DNA of 52,378 nucleotides from Paenibacillus luteus (GCF_006542765.1 NZ_SKCD01000036.1:1-52378); one strand, 5' to 3'. Counted from the stretch's first letter, positions 41,850-51,591 are shown. The notes: a model not told the origin generated them from the letters alone. A program made the numbers and translations.

Positions 41850-41891
41850 TTAGAAATGCACATCGTTATGTAAGCGATTCCAAATTATGAT
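41850..41891 (+). promoter_or_regulatory. Locus-2 box, cre site and -10 upstream of the surface glucanase gene
   Basis: In order: TTAGAAATGCACAT (41850-41863), the locus-2 box; ATGTAAGCGATTCCA (41868-41882), which fits the cre consensus WTGNAANCGNWWNCA at every fixed position; and TATGAT (41886-41891) as -10. It suggests activation by the YesN-type regulator and CcpA-mediated glucose repression. A weak terminator-like T run (41762-41769) closes the preceding gene. Confidence 0.6.
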
Positions 41892-41967
41892 AAAAGGGAA
41901 TGATTGATCTACATATGCAGGCGCATGAATCAAGCTAGTGCTTGCAAACCTTTGGGAGGTCTGTGCA

Positions 41968-44900
41968 ATGAAACGTGCAAGGTCTATATTCGCTTTTATG
42001 CTGGCGCTGCTGCTTATGCTTACGGCTGTGCCGGTCTATGCCAACGAGGCAGCGCCGGAAACGGCAGGCGATCCGCCACCGGAGACAGCTGCCCTATCGG
42101 TTACGGACTCTACCTATGTTCGCATTCAGAACAAGTGGCAAAGCAATTATTTGTATGAGGATGAGAGCGGAATCGTCCGTTATGGCTTTCCGAGCTATGA
42201 GGATGAGTCCTCGCAGTGGCTGATCGAAGATTACAATGGCAACAAGCGATTGCAAAATCGTGCCACTGGCCATTACATGACGATTGCGGAGGTTGGACAG
42301 CGGAGAGACGCGCTGACGAGCCGCGAGATTGCCGAGAGCACGCTTGCTGATCAATGGACGATTCATGACTCGAACCGTGCAGGTTATGTCGTAATCAAGA
42401 GTGCAACCGTCCCAGCGAATGCGAATCTAGTCATTCATCAAGAGGATCAGCTCGGGTTCGCTGAAGCGAGCAACGATATCAACATTACCTTTGAGAGCCC
42501 GCAATGGGCGCTTGAGCCCGTGGAGCCTGCCGCTCCGATTCGACTCGCGAATAAATTCCGAGCGGGACAATATTTGTATGAAGGCGCGGATGGCTCGGTT
42601 GATTACGGCGATGTGCCGGCTGTAGACCGCGCTTCCCATTGGGTGCTGGTGCCTGGGGCAACCCCGGAATCGTACCGGATCAAAAACCGCGCCACCGGCC
42701 ACTACATTACGCAAGGCGTTTTGTGGGAACCGATTAAGGCTGTCGCTTTGGACGCTACAGTTAAGAGCGAATGGATGATGGCCCCTGCGGCCGGAGGGGG
42801 ATTTGTTACCTTCCAGAACGTGGAGGCCTATCAAGCAGACCCTTCGCAACCTTTTGTGCTGAATACGCAATTTGATGATATTCATGTTCGCTCCAACAAT
42901 TGGTCCGTTCTGGATAGGGACAATGCACACTGGCGAGTGGAGCTGGCACCGGATGCACAGCCCTACCGAATGGTGAACTTCACGAATGAGGCCGTAGGCA
43001 CCGCTTATTTGCATGAGGAGGCGGGCGTGGTTCGTTATGGAGCGCTTACGGCTTCAGCAGGAGAAAAAGCATTTTACCAGTGGGTTCAGGAGGACTTGAA
43101 CGGCAAGAAGCGGCTTCGGAATTTGGCAACTGCCCACTACGTAACACGCGTGGATGCCAATGACCCGACTGCTCCGCTTCAGGCGCTTCCGCTCGCCGTA
43201 AGCACGGCTGAAGACCAATGGTCGATCAGCAACTCTACGCTTTATGACGATTACAAAGTCGTGCGAAGCGAGGCGGGAGCTGAGCAGTATCTTCATATTC
43301 AGGGCAATGTGGGCGCTGCGCAGGCTGGTTCGATTGACCCGAACGAGGATGCGGCGCAGTGGCTGTTCGAAGACCCTGCCTTCAGCGGGGACGGATCGCC
43401 GCAGTATGTCCGCATTCAAAATGAATGGCAGGCGTTCGTGCTATACGAGGATGCTGCTGGACAGCTGAAATATGGCAATGTCTCGGAGGATGACTATAAG
43501 GGACAATGGCTGATTGAGCGTTTTAACGGACGCAAACGAATTCAGAACAGAGCTACCGGCCATTATATCAATCTTGAGAAGATGTCCGGAGGACGCATCG
43601 ATGTGACCGCAGTCGAGGACGCATGGACGAGCGCAGTATGGGTGATCGAGGATGTTGGCGGCTCGAAGCTGATTCATAGCGTGCAGGATGCGAATAACGT
43701 CTCTGGCCAGCAGAAATATATCAGTCTTCAAAACCTGACGAAATACGCGGAGTACGGCATCATTAATCCGAGCTGGGGAAGCCCTCGCTGGCGCTTCGTT
43801 CCGGTAGCGGACGCGGCGCTGACGAACGTACGCCTGAAAAACAAACAAACCGGAAGCTACCTTTATGAGGTAACGGAGGCAGGCGACGGGCTTGGAAAGG
43901 TAAAGTACGGCGAGCTGCCGGAGAACGACCTTAGCTCGGTTTGGTACTTGGAGAAAACAGGCGACGGGCCAACCTCGGTTCGCTTGAAAAATCTAGAAAC
44001 GGGACACTACGTGTCGATGGAGCATATCGGCGGCGATGTCGAGCTTGATGCTCCCGCGCAGCCCATCCTAGCGCAAGACGATATTTGCACCTGCTGGGGC
44101 AGCGCGAAATGGCTTATGGAGCAAGGTGCCGCAGAAGGCTTGGTTGTGCTAAAGAGCGGCTGGGCGAGCCATTACCTTTATGCGGACGGCGATGGATTCT
44201 CGCGAGTGAGCAAGCTTGTGGCAGAGGAAGATCGCGCGCAATTCGCCGTGGAGCCAGTGGCGCTTCCTTCAGAGCCGCTCCCGGTTGCGCCGATTCGTAT
44301 TCAGAACAAGGCGAACGGCCAATTCCTGTATGAGAATAACGGAGGCATTGTACTATACGGCGCTTTAGCCGAGACGAATGGCTATAGCCACTGGTTTGTC
44401 GAGCAGGACGGGGGCGCGGTTCGGCTGAAAAACCGTGTCACCAGCCATTACATGACGATGAATGGAGACTACCCGTTTATTGAAAGCAAGGAGGCGGCCA
44501 GCCATGATGTCGCATCGCAGTGGGCGATTGAAAGTTCGCCGAGCGGCGCGGAATATTATATTCGCAGCCTGAATGGCAAATACGACGATGAGCTGATCCA
44601 TGTGCAAAATAATGCCGGCTACGCGGAGCGCGGGCTGTATCCGGCCTCCTTCGGCTCGGTGCAATGGACGATGAAGGAAGCGCCGGAGCTGTTCGAGACG
44701 CCGAATATGGGCGAGGAGAAAACGAATGATACGGCTACGCCTATCTTCGACGATACCGGTTACGTGCGCATTAAAGCGAAAGCAGGCTCCGGTTATTTGT
44801 ATGAGAACGCAGGTGTGGTGCTGACAGGCACGCCAAGCGCGGGGAGCGATGCCTCCCAGTGGCTGCTGCAGGATTTCAACGGGCGCAGGTTGGTGAAGAA

Positions 44901-47900
44901 CAAAGCTACAGGTCATCTGTTGACCTTGGATGGTGCGGGCCTTAAAGCGGTATCCGGCGAGCTTAGAGGCAATGACGCCGCTCAGTGGACCATAGAAGAC
45001 CGAGTGGGTTACAAGCGGTTTGCCAATGCGGCGCAATCAGATGGCTTGCTGCTGCATGCGGAAGGTAAGGCTGCTTATGGTACGCCGAATGCGGCTGATG
45101 AGGCGCTATGGCAGCTTGAGCCGGTAGCCTCCAATCAACAATATGAAGCAGAGCTGGCTTTTGCCTCGGGAGATGTTAAACTAGCGGATTCTCAAAAAGG
45201 CTATTCCGGTACCGGATATGCCGGCGGTTTCACGGAGACCGGAGATAAGCTCAGCTTTACGGTCCATGCCCAGGCTGCTGGCAGCTACGGGACAGAGCTG
45301 CGTTACTTGAACGTGTCGGGCGATTCGAAGGAACTGAGCCTTTACGTCAACGGCGAACGAATTAGGCAGGTGGCTTTCAAGGCGGCGGGAAGCACGCAAA
45401 GCTGGTCCAAGACGAGTCTTGCCGTGCAGCTCCGCAAAGGAATCAATATCATCACGTTCCAAAAGGACACTGCGGATTCAGGACAATTGTGGCTCGACAG
45501 CTTACTGATTAAAAATAGCGTCGGCATCGCTTATCGCGGAGCAACGCTTCCCTACCTTACTTATGAAGCGGAGCATGGCGAGACGAATGGCGAGCTGCTT
45601 GGCCCGTCGCGCAGCTACCGCGAGATAGCAGCCGAAGCTTCAGGCAGGCAAGCGGTGAAGCTGGCAGACGAAGGCGAATATGTGGAATTTACGCTAGCGA
45701 AAGCTGCCAATTCGCTTGTGCTGCGTTATGTCATTCCGGATAGCGCGGATGGCGCGGGATTAAATGAAACGCTGAGCCTTTACGTAAACGGCGAGTTTAA
45801 GCAAAATCTGGCGCTTAGCTCGAAGCATGGCTGGGAATACGGAAGCTACCCATGGTCGAATGATCCGAAGCAGGGCAATGCTCATCGCTTCTTCGATGAA
45901 ATTCATGCGCGGATCGGCGACATTCCGGCAGGGGCAACCCTTCGTTTGCAGAAAAATGCGGACAATGCCGCAGATTATTACATTATCGATCTTGTTGATC
46001 TGGAACAGGTGGATGGTCCGTTAACGAAGCCGGAAGGCTTTGTGTCCGTCACCGACTTTGGGGCCGTGTCAGGCGATGGAAACGATGACACAGCCGCATT
46101 CTACGGCGCAATGAGCGCTGCGAAGGAGCAGGGGAAAGGCGTCTGGTTCCCAGAGGGAGAGTTTGAGCTTAAAGCGGATGTCATTGACTTGGATCAAATC
46201 ACGATTCGCGGAGCTGGCATGTGGTACACAACGCTGATCGGGGCAAGGTTTATCGGCAAAGGAGCAAACATAGGCGTTTATGATCTCCTCATTGACGGAG
46301 ATTTGAATGTTCGTGACGACGAAGCGCTAACCCACGCATTCTATGGCGGTTTTGGCGCAGGATCGGTCATCCAAAACGTTTGGGTGGAGCATTCCAAGAC
46401 AGGACTTTGGCTGTCGAAGGTAAGAGGCAGCGATGAAATGACGGATGGGCTGCATATGGTTGGCCTTCGCCTACGCAATTTGATGGCGGACGGCATTAAC
46501 TTCTCTGTCGGCACAAGCAACAGCATCATGGAACAATCCGATATCCGTTACCCCGGCGACGACGGCATTGCTATGTGGTCAGCGGAAGGACGCGCAAGCG
46601 TCAACAACACGGCGCGTTTTAATACAGTAGCGCTGCCATGGCTGGCGGATAATTTCGTTATTTTTGGCGGACAGGACAATAAGCTTCAGGATAATATCGG
46701 TTCGGATACGATTACGAATGGCGCCGGGATTGCAATATCTACGCGCTTCAATCCGGTAGCATTCAGCGGCACGACGATTGTGGAGCGCAATACGCTGCTC
46801 CGTACAGGCAGCGCGGATGCGGCCTACAACATCAATTTGGGAGCGATTTGGATATTTGCGGGCGAGAAGGATTTGAACGGGCATGTCATCGTGCGGGATA
46901 ACGTAGCGCTGGACAGCACCTATGCCGGCCTGATCGTGCATGGCGCTGGCTTCAATATCAGCAATGTGACGCTTCAGAATATCGTGCTTGATGGTATGGG
47001 AACTAACGGTATTGATGTCTCCAGCGATGTAGCGGGCACTCTTCAAGTGGATAACGTGATTGTACGCGGCGAAAGAATATCGATGCTGGCCGATGCGAAC
47101 GGGAAGCTCACGTTCAGCGAGCAGAATGAAGGGTTTGCAAACCGTCCGAAACCGTTCCTAATCCGACTTGAAAACGGGGACAGAGGCCCGTTTGCCTTGA
47201 CCGTTGGAGATACGCGGGAATTAAAGGTCATCGACCAGAGTGGCGCAGACGTTACTACGGACGCTGCTGTATCGGTGAGCAGCGGGGAAGATAACGCAAC
47301 CGTAAATGGAGAAAAGCTGCTTACGGCTGTTAAGGCAGGAGCGGCGAAACTAACGGTCACTTTTGGGCAGGAGAGCAGAGTGTTGACGGTTAACGTGAAA
47401 GAAGCTGCCGTCCAAGTCGTCGATCCTGAAGAGGAAACCGAAGGAGGCTCTGGGGGAGGCAATGGTTCCGTTCCGCCTGGCGGCTCTTCTGCCGACACGG
47501 CAAGTAATGATGCCAAGCTAAAAGAGCAAGCCGCAGGCAGTCAGACGAGAATCGTGTTTGGGAAGGAAGCACTCGCTGCAGGCGGTGGGCTGTCCTTCTC
47601 GGCTCAGGCGCTGCTGGGTGCAGCCAAGAGCAGCCCGAATGCCATACTGATCATCGAACAGGGAGATGCCGTTTATGAATTTCCATTAGCGCTTGTGAGC
47701 AGCGCTTTGGAACAAACGAAACAGACCGTAGACGCCAAGCTGATCTGGACCTTTACAATTCGGCCGGTCAGCGGGCAGTCGCTGACCGAGCTCGAACGGA
47801 AGGCCGCAGCAGCAGGCATGGAGCTTTCAGGCGTGCCGGTTGAATTTGGGATAACGGTTTCTGACGGCACAAAGACGGTACCCGTCGTCAGCTTCGGCAG

Positions 47901-48666
47901 CAAATATGTGAAGCGGACGATGACGGCAGGCGGTGAGTTGAAGGCGAAAACGGCAGTGGCACTCGTATTTAATTCGGCCACGGGAGAATTCCATTACGTT
48001 CCTGCCTTATTCAACAACGCTGCCGGAAAAACCGTCGCCACCATCATGAGCACAAGTAACAGCATTTACGCGCTAGCGGTTAATGAAAAAACCTTTGCGG
48101 ACATCAGCAGCCACTGGGCGAAAGAATCCATTGAGCTGCTGGCTTCCAAACAAATCGTCAGCGGTGTCTCGGAAGCAAGCTTCGCGCCGGGACGTACCGT
48201 AACGCGCGCGGAATTCGCGGCCATGCTTGTGCGCGCGCTCGGATTAGGCCATGGCGAGGCTGTGGCGCTATCCACCTTCAAAGATGTTGCGGAAACTGCA
48301 TGGTATGCGGACAGCGTTGCTGCTGCTGCGGAACATGGGCTTGTTCAAGGCTTTGAGGAGGGGACCTTCCGTCCGAACGCGACGATTACGAGAGAGCAAA
48401 TGGCGGTCATGGCTGCAAATGCGCTGCAATTCGCAGAGAATGCTGGCGCTGCCGGCGATCAGGCGGCCGGAGCATCGGTCAGCTTCAAAGACGAGCAGGC
48501 TATCCATGGCTGGGCACTTGAGGCTGTGACACAAGTGGCAGCGGCGGGCATCATGGAAGGCAAAGGCAATGGAGGATTTGTGCCGTTGGCGCTTGCCAAC
48601 CGGGCGGAAGCGGCAACGTTGATTACCCGCTTGCTGCAGCACGTTCAATTGCTTAATAAGCAGTAA
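41968..48666 (+). CDS. S-layer-anchored GH87-like alpha-glucanase with seven beta-trefoil-like repeats
   Basis: About 2232 aa from ATG 41968 (TGGGAGG upstream), with a signal peptide cut near VYANEA. Seven repeats of about 145 aa start near residues 50, 190, 332, 480, 620, 776 and 932. Each opens with YVRIQNKW-, PIRLANKF- or a similar phrase, then -YLYE...V-YG, -QWLIEDYNG-KR-QNRATGHYM and a QW-IED half, the look of paired trefoil lobes. Two CBM6/35-like modules follow (about 1059-1190; 1199-1350), then a right-handed beta-helix catalytic domain (about 1358-1740) with GAVSGDGNDDTAAF, RGAGMWYTTL and DIRYPGDDGIAMW, resembling GH87 alpha-1,3-glucanases, whose catalytic aspartates include such a DD pair. 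Then a Big2-like domain, a pre-SLH beta domain and three SLH repeats (about 2041-2232) that bind the wall polymer. Confidence 0.8.
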   Translation: MKRARSIFAFMLALLLMLTAVPVYANEAAPETAGDPPPETAALSVTDSTYVRIQNKWQSNYLYEDESGIVRYGFPSYEDESSQWLIEDYNGNKRLQNRATGHYMTIAEVGQRRDALTSREIAESTLADQWTIHDSNRAGYVVIKSATVPANANLVIHQEDQLGFAEASNDINITFESPQWALEPVEPAAPIRLANKFRAGQYLYEGADGSVDYGDVPAVDRASHWVLVPGATPESYRIKNRATGHYITQGVLWEPIKAVALDATVKSEWMMAPAAGGGFVTFQNVEAYQADPSQPFVLNTQFDDIHVRSNNWSVLDRDNAHWRVELAPDAQPYRMVNFTNEAVGTAYLHEEAGVVRYGALTASAGEKAFYQWVQEDLNGKKRLRNLATAHYVTRVDANDPTAPLQALPLAVSTAEDQWSISNSTLYDDYKVVRSEAGAEQYLHIQGNVGAAQAGSIDPNEDAAQWLFEDPAFSGDGSPQYVRIQNEWQAFVLYEDAAGQLKYGNVSEDDYKGQWLIERFNGRKRIQNRATGHYINLEKMSGGRIDVTAVEDAWTSAVWVIEDVGGSKLIHSVQDANNVSGQQKYISLQNLTKYAEYGIINPSWGSPRWRFVPVADAALTNVRLKNKQTGSYLYEVTEAGDGLGKVKYGELPENDLSSVWYLEKTGDGPTSVRLKNLETGHYVSMEHIGGDVELDAPAQPILAQDDICTCWGSAKWLMEQGAAEGLVVLKSGWASHYLYADGDGFSRVSKLVAEEDRAQFAVEPVALPSEPLPVAPIRIQNKANGQFLYENNGGIVLYGALAETNGYSHWFVEQDGGAVRLKNRVTSHYMTMNGDYPFIESKEAASHDVASQWAIESSPSGAEYYIRSLNGKYDDELIHVQNNAGYAERGLYPASFGSVQWTMKEAPELFETPNMGEEKTNDTATPIFDDTGYVRIKAKAGSGYLYENAGVVLTGTPSAGSDASQWLLQDFNGRRLVKNKATGHLLTLDGAGLKAVSGELRGNDAAQWTIEDRVGYKRFANAAQSDGLLLHAEGKAAYGTPNAADEALWQLEPVASNQQYEAELAFASGDVKLADSQKGYSGTGYAGGFTETGDKLSFTVHAQAAGSYGTELRYLNVSGDSKELSLYVNGERIRQVAFKAAGSTQSWSKTSLAVQLRKGINIITFQKDTADSGQLWLDSLLIKNSVGIAYRGATLPYLTYEAEHGETNGELLGPSRSYREIAAEASGRQAVKLADEGEYVEFTLAKAANSLVLRYVIPDSADGAGLNETLSLYVNGEFKQNLALSSKHGWEYGSYPWSNDPKQGNAHRFFDEIHARIGDIPAGATLRLQKNADNAADYYIIDLVDLEQVDGPLTKPEGFVSVTDFGAVSGDGNDDTAAFYGAMSAAKEQGKGVWFPEGEFELKADVIDLDQITIRGAGMWYTTLIGARFIGKGANIGVYDLLIDGDLNVRDDEALTHAFYGGFGAGSVIQNVWVEHSKTGLWLSKVRGSDEMTDGLHMVGLRLRNLMADGINFSVGTSNSIMEQSDIRYPGDDGIAMWSAEGRASVNNTARFNTVALPWLADNFVIFGGQDNKLQDNIGSDTITNGAGIAISTRFNPVAFSGTTIVERNTLLRTGSADAAYNINLGAIWIFAGEKDLNGHVIVRDNVALDSTYAGLIVHGAGFNISNVTLQNIVLDGMGTNGIDVSSDVAGTLQVDNVIVRGERISMLADANGKLTFSEQNEGFANRPKPFLIRLENGDRGPFALTVGDTRELKVIDQSGADVTTDAAVSVSSGEDNATVNGEKLLTAVKAGAAKLTVTFGQESRVLTVNVKEAAVQVVDPEEETEGGSGGGNGSVPPGGSSADTASNDAKLKEQAAGSQTRIVFGKEALAAGGGLSFSAQALLGAAKSSPNAILIIEQGDAVYEFPLALVSSALEQTKQTVDAKLIWTFTIRPVSGQSLTELERKAAAAGMELSGVPVEFGITVSDGTKTVPVVSFGSKYVKRTMTAGGELKAKTAVALVFNSATGEFHYVPALFNNAAGKTVATIMSTSNSIYALAVNEKTFADISSHWAKESIELLASKQIVSGVSEASFAPGRTVTRAEFAAMLVRALGLGHGEAVALSTFKDVAETAWYADSVAAAAEHGLVQGFEEGTFRPNATITREQMAVMAANALQFAENAGAAGDQAAGASVSFKDEQAIHGWALEAVTQVAAAGIMEGKGNGGFVPLALANRAEAATLITRLLQHVQLLNKQ

Positions 48667-48703
48667 ATCAAGTACCGTAGATAAGGAACATAAGGCTAAA
48701 AGC

Positions 48704-48755
48704 AAAAAACGGTGTCATCGGCGCGCGAAGGCGAGCAGATGGCACCGTTTTTTTT
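48704..48755. terminator. Bidirectional terminator after the surface glucanase
   Basis: AAAAAACGGTGTCATC and GATGGCACCGTTTTTTTT pair with one mismatch. A and T runs lie on both sides, between converging genes. Confidence 0.8.
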
Positions 48756-48825
48756 GGTATGTAACAGCTGTGCAGATCAGACATATTTTGTGCGTGTATA
48801 CACAGAGAGCTTAGGAAAACGCGAA

Positions 48826-49041
48826 TCAGCTCTTCCTCAGCAAAAAAAACTCGCATGCCTTCCGGTTATGATAAGCAATATCGCTTACTCCGGATTGGGT
48901 CACAATGATGCTATCGTCAAACCGCACGACCAGCGAGCTGGAGTCGATCAGCTGATTGTCTTGAAAAACGCGGATGCGCTGCTGCAGCTCCATGACTTCT
49001 TCGAAATCTGAGTCGGTATTCAGCCGACGATTGATGGACAT
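48826..49041 (-). CDS. Small conserved-looking hypothetical protein, 71 aa
   Basis: ATG 49041 follows AAAGGAG at good distance; the frame is open another 30 codons without a site. The product starts MSINRRLNTDSDFEEVMELQ and continues with short beta strands (RIRVFQDNQLIDSS, SLVVRFDDSIIVTQ) and an FFLLRK end, a compact cytoplasmic protein. I do not recognise a named family. It stands alone between the glucanase terminator and the YunB-like gene. Confidence 0.65.
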   Translation of the reverse strand: MSINRRLNTDSDFEEVMELQQRIRVFQDNQLIDSSSLVVRFDDSIIVTQSGVSDIAYHNRKACEFFLLRKS

Positions 49042-49328
49042 ATGCCGATACTCCTTTAGCACGAATAATGATTTCCTATAGTCTATCCCATGAGGGATCA
49101 CGTTGCAAAGTCTCTTTGTTCTCCTGATCATTCCTATGTTACTTCGTTTATATTTAATGTACTTAGAACTAATGAATTGTTGAGCAAGAGGCGAAGTTTT
49201 TTATGCAACTCATAAAGCAACTCATTCTGCTGTTTAATTAAGCCCTGGCAGGCCGTCTTCTTTTTTGGCCGAGTTGTGCATAAGTATGGGTAAGGAAGAG
49301 GGACAGCTTGAGGCGGGAGGGGATCGGA

Positions 49329-50465
49329 TTGGCAAAGTGGGGGAGGCGAGGCTGGCGGTTTCGGGGGTTCGGCGGGAGCCGGATGCAGCTGGGATCAGGC
49401 CGTCCGTTCTCAAAAATAAAAACGGTTAGCTGGGGCAGCCGCACCAGCTCGGCTGGTCCACGGTCAGCTCCAAAAAAATGGGGAACGGGCACGGGTGCCC
49501 CATCTATCAAATGGGGGGCGCGTGCCAGCTCCGGCAGCGGGAAATGGGGCGTTCGCCGGCCAGTGCTGAAATTCAGCAGCCGCGCAAAAAGCAGCGGAAG
49601 CGGTTCGGGCAGCGCATGGGGAGCTCGGCCACCAAGGCCGCGTATCCGCAAGCGCACGATCTTTCTGATTACAGTGATTATTATGACGGTCTTTTCGATT
49701 CAATCGTTTGTGTATATCGAGAAAAATTTACGGCCGCCGCTTATGAATATAGCGAAAATAAGAGTAAAGCAAATGGCGACACAAGCGATCAATAAAGCGA
49801 TTACGGAACAGGTGGCTAATCGCTCCGATACTGACAAGCTTATTGATTGGAAGATGAATAGCAACGGTAAGATTTCCGGTTTTATGCTGAATTACGCCGA
49901 GCATATGAGCATTACCTCGCAGACGATTAATACCGTCCAAAGCACATTAAACGAGATGAAGGATATCCCCGAGCATATCCCGATCGGCCATGCGCTTGGC
50001 AGCGCTATTATTTCCTCCTACGGGCCTAGGGTGCCAGTCAAGTTCGAGCCGGTGGGAGCCGTGAAGGTGGATCTTAGCACACGCCAGAAGGATGCGGGCA
50101 TCAATATGATTTTGGTTGAGGTATACATCCGCATTATCGCGGAAGTGACGATTATTATCCCCTTCGATACCGAGCCTGAAATCGTAGAAACCGATATCCC
50201 GATTTCGTACCTGCTTGTCGTTGGCGATGTGCCGATGTACTACTATGACAATACTGGCAAACCGGTCGGCGAATCTGCCGCGCAGGCACCGAACATTTCC
50301 GTCCCGCTGGGCCAAGGATCGGGAAGCGGAGTGACGTCCACCCCGCAAGGCAGCGGGAATGCAGGTTCATCGAACGCCGGCCCGTCTACAGAAGCTATAA
50401 CGGAGGAAGGCGGACATTCGAGCGGGAGTGGCGCGGGAAGCGCAGGAAACGCTTCTACGGAGTAG
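49329..50465 (+). CDS. yunB: YunB-like sporulation protein with long basic N-terminal extension
   Basis: About 378 aa from TTG 49329, chosen because GGGAGGGG stands 5 bases before it. Residues from about 105 resemble YunB, a sigma-E-controlled sporulation protein made in the mother cell: a membrane helix (TIFLITVIIMTVFSIQSFVYI), then ATQAINKAITEQVANRSD, ALGSAIISSYGPRVPVKFEP, VYIRIIAEVTIIIPFDTEPE and TDIPISYLLVVGDVPMYYY. It differs from Bacillus YunB (about 250 aa) by a front of about 95 residues rich in Gly, Ser, Arg and Trp (several KWG/SWG repeats) and a Ser/Gly-rich tail. The tail ends just before a terminator shared with the converging peptidase gene. Confidence 0.8.
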   Translation: MAKWGRRGWRFRGFGGSRMQLGSGRPFSKIKTVSWGSRTSSAGPRSAPKKWGTGTGAPSIKWGARASSGSGKWGVRRPVLKFSSRAKSSGSGSGSAWGARPPRPRIRKRTIFLITVIIMTVFSIQSFVYIEKNLRPPLMNIAKIRVKQMATQAINKAITEQVANRSDTDKLIDWKMNSNGKISGFMLNYAEHMSITSQTINTVQSTLNEMKDIPEHIPIGHALGSAIISSYGPRVPVKFEPVGAVKVDLSTRQKDAGINMILVEVYIRIIAEVTIIIPFDTEPEIVETDIPISYLLVVGDVPMYYYDNTGKPVGESAAQAPNISVPLGQGSGSGVTSTPQGSGNAGSSNAGPSTEAITEEGGHSSGSGAGSAGNASTE

Positions 50466-50485
50466 CCCCGATAACCATGAGAAAG

Positions 50486-50523
50486 AGCTGCCATCAAGGC
50501 TTTAGGCTTTGATGGCAGCTTTA
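50486..50523. terminator. Bidirectional terminator between yunB-like and M23 genes
   Basis: AGCTGCCATCAAGGC and GCTTTGATGGCAGCT pair with a single bulge around a 4-5 nt loop between two converging genes. Confidence 0.8.
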
Positions 50524-50538
50524 TTTCGATGCTTAAAT

Positions 50539-51591
50539 TTATTTCCTTGCCCTAAGCTGCTTGCGCTCCGCTTGTTCCCAGCGGCGCAGCATCGGATACG
50601 GGTCGAACGACCACTCTATCAAACCACGGTCGCTATAGACTCCGTAATGGAGATGGGGAGGGAATTTACCCTGCGTGCCTGGCTTGCCGTAGCCTGAGCT
50701 TCCGACCCAGCCAACCACCTGACCGGGCTTTACGACGTCGCCGATGTTGACGGTTTTATCATAGCCGGACAAATGCGCGTAGTAGTGATAAAAGTTATTC
50801 AGGTCCCTAATGCCGATTCTCCAGCCGCCATAAGGGTTCCAGCCTTTCACTTCAACGACTCCATAGCAAGTGCTGCGAACGGGAAGCCCGTGGGGGGCGA
50901 AAATATCGGTACCCTCATGCGTCCGCCTGCCGCCCCAGCTCCGCCCGGTTCCCCAGGTGCTATTATAGGCATAATTGGTTCCGATCGGTATGGGAAAGGC
51001 ATGCTCGAACAAATCTAATTTGTCGAACGTTGAGTAAATGCGGGCAAACTGCTGAATCCGCTGTACAGAGCGATTATTCTGGTAGTACTCCCATAATCCG
51101 ATTGAAAAATCATCATCGGAAATGCCGTAGGCAGCGACGCGGCTAACCAGCGAGTAAAGCAAATCAATATCACTCGTCCGTTCTGCTTGCCCATTACCGT
51201 CACCGTCACGTCCAATGCCATTGAAGAAGCGGATCGAAGTGGGAGAATTGTCCTCCGTATTCGGATTAAGCGGGCCAGCCCAATGCTCTTGATCGATGAA
51301 TACGCCAACGGTGCTGCCAAGCATGGGCCTGGCTTTAGGTCGAACCTTGGACATGGAGCGCTCATATTGATCGATGGCAGCGATCCAGTACCAGGGAATT
51401 TCAGTAAACAAGCTTAATTTTTCATATAGGCCTCTTCGGACATTGAACGAGTCCTCTTCGCCTGCTGCCTGCCCGTTAGCTGCTGCGGCTTGCCTTGTGA
51501 CAGACGGAGATGCTGCTGCCAGGCTTACGGGTTGAGCAAGCAGCATAGAGGCTGAAGTTATAGCTGCAACAATGGCAATAATCGGTTTCAA
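50539..51591 (-). CDS. Secreted M23-family (LytM-type) zinc peptidase
   Basis: About 350 aa. The signal peptide is KPIIAIVAAITSASMLLA with an AAA-type cut. TTG 51591 is preferred because GGAAGG is 9 bases away; GTG 51600 would touch it. Residues 40-200 form an uncharacterised helical domain (EIPWYWIAAIDQYERS, SDIDLLYSLVSRVAAYGISD). The M23 domain follows with the zinc ligands in THEGTDIFAP (H and D) and PPHLHYG (H-x-H), plus the GVV, YYAHLSGY and GQVVGWVGSSG strands. All catalytic residues are present. It cuts peptidoglycan cross-bridges or stem peptides outside the cell; a sporulation or germination role is possible next to yunB but is not shown. Confidence 0.9.
   Translation of the reverse strand: MKPIIAIVAAITSASMLLAQPVSLAAASPSVTRQAAAANGQAAGEEDSFNVRRGLYEKLSLFTEIPWYWIAAIDQYERSMSKVRPKARPMLGSTVGVFIDQEHWAGPLNPNTEDNSPTSIRFFNGIGRDGDGNGQAERTSDIDLLYSLVSRVAAYGISDDDFSIGLWEYYQNNRSVQRIQQFARIYSTFDKLDLFEHAFPIPIGTNYAYNSTWGTGRSWGGRRTHEGTDIFAPHGLPVRSTCYGVVEVKGWNPYGGWRIGIRDLNNFYHYYAHLSGYDKTVNIGDVVKPGQVVGWVGSSGYGKPGTQGKFPPHLHYGVYSDRGLIEWSFDPYPMLRRWEQAERKQLRARK

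Noticed and set aside
45181..47572. Several minus-strand ORFs inside the surface glucanase gene
   Set aside because: Shadow frames over continuous, motif-rich plus-strand coding sequence.
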